From Acidobacteria bacterium UBA6911 (GTDB lineage Bacteria; Acidobacteriota; UBA6911): a stretch of DNA of 16,685 bases. This document shows positions 13,895-16,685 of the stretch, piece by piece; within the stretch, counting starts at the first letter, position 1; every line of letters starts with the position of its first letter. The position numbers and the translations under genes are program-made. The stretch covers positions 1 to 16,685 of the forward strand of contig DKBB01000081.1 of assembly GCA_002451015.1 (NCBI GenBank). Reading direction: 5' to 3'. The notes below the pieces were generated by a model. The model saw only the letters and a program-made list of their open reading frames with translations, searched no databases and was not told the origin of the DNA.

Positions 13895-15046
13895 TCAATT
13901 TTCGGCGACTGCAATGCCCCGGTCGCTTATCCCGTGAATCCAGTAATCGGGCGAATTTATAAAATTCAGGAATATTACCACGAAACCCAGTGCGGCCTGT
14001 AGCATTAAGTCTTTATCTTGGTATAGTTTATCTAGGTGTATATCCCGCGTCCTCGAATCCACATGATCAAACTGCCGCATAAAGAGTCCGTCCAGGGGTG
14101 ACTCGCTGCTTGGGGAAGTTATTCGCATCATTCCTCCTCCCTGAGCGTAGTTCAGAACCTCCATCAGTAAAGATCGCTGTCGTTCAATCCCTGTTTCATG
14201 ATACGCCATAATGTGCAGCGTAATACGTTGCGCTTCATGCATACTGGCCAAGGCAAGCGCTTCGAATAGCCTTCTTGCCGCAGGATCTTCGATCGCAAGA
14301 TGTTTTTCCCGGATCATGGAGAGAAGTACGGCGTTTTTAAAGAGCTGGTAAAGACGCTGGGCGCCGTTGAGCGGCGGAGTTATCGGGTGGTCGCACCCGG
14401 GATCGTATCCTGCGCCGGAGGGAATAAACAATGCCTGAAATATCACCCTGAAGAAATCCGCATCGCGCAGAGAGTCTTCTATTTCAATATGAAGATCCAG
14501 AGTATTGTCCAGACGATCAGCCAGTTTTACACGAACAAGCTCCTGGGTTTTAGCGGCCCTACTCAGTAATCTTCCAATATAATTGTAGTAGGATTCATCC
14601 TTCCTGATCGTCAGATGATCCAGGCGCTCCATCAGGTACCACTCATCGGTAGGATCGATACTCCGAAGCAGATCGATAAACTTCGATTCCACGTTCGCGA
14701 AACGATCCCGCCCCAGCGCATCGACGGTGATGTCCTCATACTTGTCATGTAATAATTCCGTCAGAATATCGAGCAGTTGCGGCTTGTCGGCTGCCATATT
14801 AAGCAGCGCCGTTGCACGCAGCGGATGCAGTATCGCGGGCGGTCCCACACGGCGCCTCCTCATTCCGTAGGCATCCGAAAGATATTCAAACACCTGAAGC
14901 AGAACTTCACGGTCGCCCGGCTGGTTGAAGGGCATTCGATTCGTGACAATTCTCAGAATATTGTCCTTCCCCACACTTTGTGCGGATAACTGCAGGTGTA
15001 GGGCGGCAGAGAGCCTCAGAAAATCGGTAAAATCGTGGAGTAACAT
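13895..15046 (-). CDS. RelA/SpoT-like HD hydrolase-type protein without synthetase domain
   Basis: This is a 383-residue protein whose first ~200 residues resemble the metal-dependent ppGpp-hydrolase HD domain of RelA/SpoT enzymes. ILHPLRATALL gives His74, ELLHDKYEDI gives His100-Asp101 with Glu104-Asp105 (compare HDVVED), and VKLADRLDNTLDL gives Asp177 (compare KLADRLHNM). No synthetase, TGS or ACT domain follows. Instead there is an unrecognised helical region (~205-345) and one hydrophobic stretch (LQAALGFVVIFLNFIN, ~349-364) near the C terminus, possibly a membrane anchor. The start ATG at 15046 has an AGGGGG-type site 5-6 bp upstream. It lies 20 bp after the M16-like gene in one operon. 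Hydrolysis of (p)ppGpp or another nucleotide is inferred. Lys and Tyr between HD and ED differ from typical Rel sequences. Confidence 0.78.
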   Translation of the reverse strand: MLLHDFTDFLRLSAALHLQLSAQSVGKDNILRIVTNRMPFNQPGDREVLLQVFEYLSDAYGMRRRRVGPPAILHPLRATALLNMAADKPQLLDILTELLHDKYEDITVDALGRDRFANVESKFIDLLRSIDPTDEWYLMERLDHLTIRKDESYYNYIGRLLSRAAKTQELVRVKLADRLDNTLDLHIEIEDSLRDADFFRVIFQALFIPSGAGYDPGCDHPITPPLNGAQRLYQLFKNAVLLSMIREKHLAIEDPAARRLFEALALASMHEAQRITLHIMAYHETGIERQRSLLMEVLNYAQGGGMMRITSPSSESPLDGLFMRQFDHVDSRTRDIHLDKLYQDKDLMLQAALGFVVIFLNFINSPDYWIHGISDRGIAVAEN

Positions 15047-15066
15047 CAGAGCCCCCTGAGACTTCC

Positions 15067-16422
15067 CTAGGGGAGAAGCCGCTTGAACTCACCAAGGCGT
15101 TCGAGCTCGGGAAGCAAGGTATTTACAGAACCCCTGAGAATCAAGATTTTTTTGCCGGGGAGAAAATAATCCCTGGATGCCTGCATGACGGCGTCCGTAT
15201 TGCAATCCCTGATCCTGTTCGGAAAAGAGGAGGCGTAGTTGCTTCCAAGACGAAACAGTTCCGAATCCAGCATAATCCGGCATAATCCGTCCGTAGTTTT
15301 AAGTTCGCTGTTGAATTCTTCAATGATTCGATTCTGTGCATCGGCCAGTTCCTGTGCCGAAACAGGGACCTTTTTAATTTCCGCCAGAGCATCCTGTATT
15401 TTCAGAATCTGGTCGACAGCCTCCTCGGCCGCTGCCTGTCCCTGGATATAAAAGGCACCGGGCATCCGTCGCCCCTCCAATCCCACGGTCAGAAGTGATG
15501 TCGGAAGGCTTTTTCTCAATCTTTCCTGCAGGATTCGAGCCGACAGTATCACATTGCCGAAGACGGGATTGGAGCGTTGAGGAGAAAAATTCCCCAGAAT
15601 AAACTGAACGGCTGCCGAACCGGGATCGTCTTCAATGAGATGTATATCTTCCGCGGGTTCGCGGGCTGGAGCGAACGTAAAAGGAATCCTGTCTTTTCGA
15701 ATCCAAAGCCCCCAAATCCGAGTGGCTTTTTGCAGAAGCTGTTCGGGGGGCACTTTGCCGACCACCACCAGGGACGCGTCCCCCGGAGAAAAATGTTTTC
15801 GATAAAAATACCTGAGGTCCCCGGAAGTTATTGTAGAGACAATTTCCGGTATTCCTCTGTGAGGTCTTCCGTAAGTCGTTCCTTTGAACAGTAACTTCTC
15901 GAACTGCCCGTAAATGTTGGTGCGGGGATCCGGGGCTTGCTGCAGATCCTCCAGGATTTCCCTCTTTACGGCCGAGACGTCTTCTTCCGTAAACCGGGCT
16001 TCACAAACTACCTGGTACAGAAGCAGAAGCGCACGTTCGAAGGATGCACTATTCCCTCTCAATACAAACCGGAAGCCGTCCCAATCGCATGCAACATCCA
16101 GAGTTGCGCCCAGATATGCCAGTTCTTCCTTTATATCCGAGCTTGTTTTATCAACGGTGGCTTTAAGAAACATCCTGGATAAAAAGTGGGCCACCCCTCC
16201 TTTGGTTGCCCCGTCAAATGCGGACCCATAACGGACGACCAGGCCTATAGCCATACTCTCGTCCAGGTAGGGAGTCGGTGCTACGATAACCTGGAGGTTG
16301 TTTAATAGCCGCTTCGTACTAAGCTCCGGAAGAGTAACGAAGCTCTGCGCGGAAGAAAAAACGGATCCGGCGACCATGAACGCCACTATTACCAAAAGAT
16401 ATTGAATACCTCGTCGTACCAT
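15067..16422 (-). CDS. Secreted M16-family (insulinase-like) protein, zinc site degenerate
   Basis: This is a 451-residue protein with a Sec-type signal peptide (MVRRGIQYLLVIVAFMVAGS, cleavage probably around residues 24-26), so it is exported. The rest has the M16 layout of two alpha/beta units: NNLQVIVAPTP, VRYGSAFDGATKGGVAHFL, TLDVACDWDGFRFVLRG, VKREILEDLQQAPDPR, FYRKHFSPGDASLVVVG, and a second half (~255-451). The zinc-binding HxxEH motif is HFLSR (79-83): the catalytic Glu is Ser82 and the second His is Arg83, while Glu155 remains. It is therefore probably non-proteolytic, like the inactive partner of paired M16 proteins. No active partner is visible in the window. The start at 16422 is chosen because AGGA at 16430-16433 is 7 bp upstream. 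A GTG at 16449 is rejected because the probable promoter leaves almost no leader before it. Confidence 0.9.
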   Translation of the reverse strand: MVRRGIQYLLVIVAFMVAGSVFSSAQSFVTLPELSTKRLLNNLQVIVAPTPYLDESMAIGLVVRYGSAFDGATKGGVAHFLSRMFLKATVDKTSSDIKEELAYLGATLDVACDWDGFRFVLRGNSASFERALLLLYQVVCEARFTEEDVSAVKREILEDLQQAPDPRTNIYGQFEKLLFKGTTYGRPHRGIPEIVSTITSGDLRYFYRKHFSPGDASLVVVGKVPPEQLLQKATRIWGLWIRKDRIPFTFAPAREPAEDIHLIEDDPGSAAVQFILGNFSPQRSNPVFGNVILSARILQERLRKSLPTSLLTVGLEGRRMPGAFYIQGQAAAEEAVDQILKIQDALAEIKKVPVSAQELADAQNRIIEEFNSELKTTDGLCRIMLDSELFRLGSNYASSFPNRIRDCNTDAVMQASRDYFLPGKKILILRGSVNTLLPELERLGEFKRLLP

Positions 16423-16429
16423 CGCTTGT

Positions 16430-16433
16430 TCCT
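16430..16433 (-). promoter_or_regulatory. Ribosome-binding site of the M16-like gene
   Basis: AGGA on the minus strand sits 7 bp before ATG 16422. This supports that start, which also places the signal peptide at the very N terminus. Confidence 0.6.
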
Positions 16434-16450
16434 GAATTTTGGAAGTCACT

Positions 16451-16479
16451 ATATTAGCCGTCCTTTATCAAAGACTCAA
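16451..16479 (-). promoter_or_regulatory. Sigma70-type promoter for the M16-HD-epimerase operon
   Basis: On the minus strand, TTGAGT (16474-16479) and TAATAT (16451-16456) are separated by 17 bp. Transcription would start near 16443-16445, about 20 bp before the chosen ATG at 16422. This is the best -35/-10 pair I found in the window. Confidence 0.5.
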
Positions 16480-16657
16480 TCCTTCAATCGTTTCCGCGTT
16501 TCTCTCTCCCGGGCTATACGGGGCTCTCCTTATTTACACTGCTCCGGCCCTATAGGGTTCCACAGAATCCGACCTTCCGCCACAATTAAAACAACGAACA
16601 GGAAATAAGGATCCCGGTATTCCTTTCGAGTATATAGCATGGCCCGCATTGCGTGAA

Positions 16658-16682
16658 TAGCTCCGACCTACGGTCGGAGCTA
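16658..16682. repeat. Perfect 11-bp inverted repeat with 3-nt loop
   Basis: TAGCTCCGACC (16658-16668) pairs perfectly with GGTCGGAGCTA (16672-16682) around the loop TAC. The plus strand continues with AAA and the minus strand continues with ATTCACG, so neither has the T tail of an intrinsic terminator within the window. It could be a REP-like palindrome, an attenuator or the 3' hairpin of a gene outside the right edge. Confidence 0.7.
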
Positions 16683-16685
16683 AAA

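Noticed and set aside
16658..16682. Intrinsic terminator at the right edge
   Set aside because: The hairpin is strong, but in neither direction is it followed by a T tract within the window.

Overview
The window reads as chromosomal DNA of an anaerobic, Gram-negative (diderm) bacterium with roughly balanced base composition. A tungstate-type ABC importer, an aldehyde:ferredoxin oxidoreductase (AOR) and two MoeA proteins point to tungsten- or molybdenum-pterin redox metabolism. A bifunctional PBP1B-type penicillin-binding protein with a UB2H-like region fits a diderm cell. Desulfobacterota or Acidobacteriota-like lineages are plausible hosts, but the phylum cannot be fixed from sequence reading alone. 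I saw no rRNA, tRNA, CRISPR array, insertion sequence or phage gene.

Left part (1-8102), metal-cofactor island. The end of tupA and complete tupB and tupC run rightward in one tightly packed operon. They converge on a leftward AOR gene, with a hairpin between the two gene ends. Divergent from AOR, an HD-domain protein with a C-terminal zinc ribbon is followed 38 bp later by a stand-alone MoeA. A second MoeA, fused to a periplasmic-binding-protein/LysR-substrate-like domain, follows after 122 bp. Together these can take up the oxyanion, insert the metal into the pterin and supply a tungsten enzyme. The HD protein looks like an uncharacterised accessory of this set.

Middle (8155-12871). A PBP1B-like transglycosylase/transpeptidase carries an in-frame 54-bp tandem duplication inside its UB2H-like region. 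It is followed by an unrecognised 376-residue helical protein with a CxCx4C motif, a roughly 340-bp stretch with a possible broken ribbon-helix-helix gene on the minus strand, and a BlaI/MecI-type repressor with no BlaR1-like partner in view.

Right part (12924-16685, all leftward). A probable promoter drives a secreted M16-family protein whose HxxEH zinc site is degenerate. It is followed after 20 bp by a RelA/SpoT-like HD hydrolase-type protein without a synthetase domain. After another 22 bp comes a nucleotide-sugar epimerase/UDP-glucuronate decarboxylase gene broken by an in-frame stop and a +1 frameshift in a run of eight A. A perfect 11-bp inverted repeat lies at the right edge.

Most interesting: the compact tungsten set with its HD/zinc-ribbon protein and MoeA-binding-protein fusion, the duplicated UB2H element, and the operon linking an inactive M16 protein to a lone alarmone-hydrolase-like HD protein.
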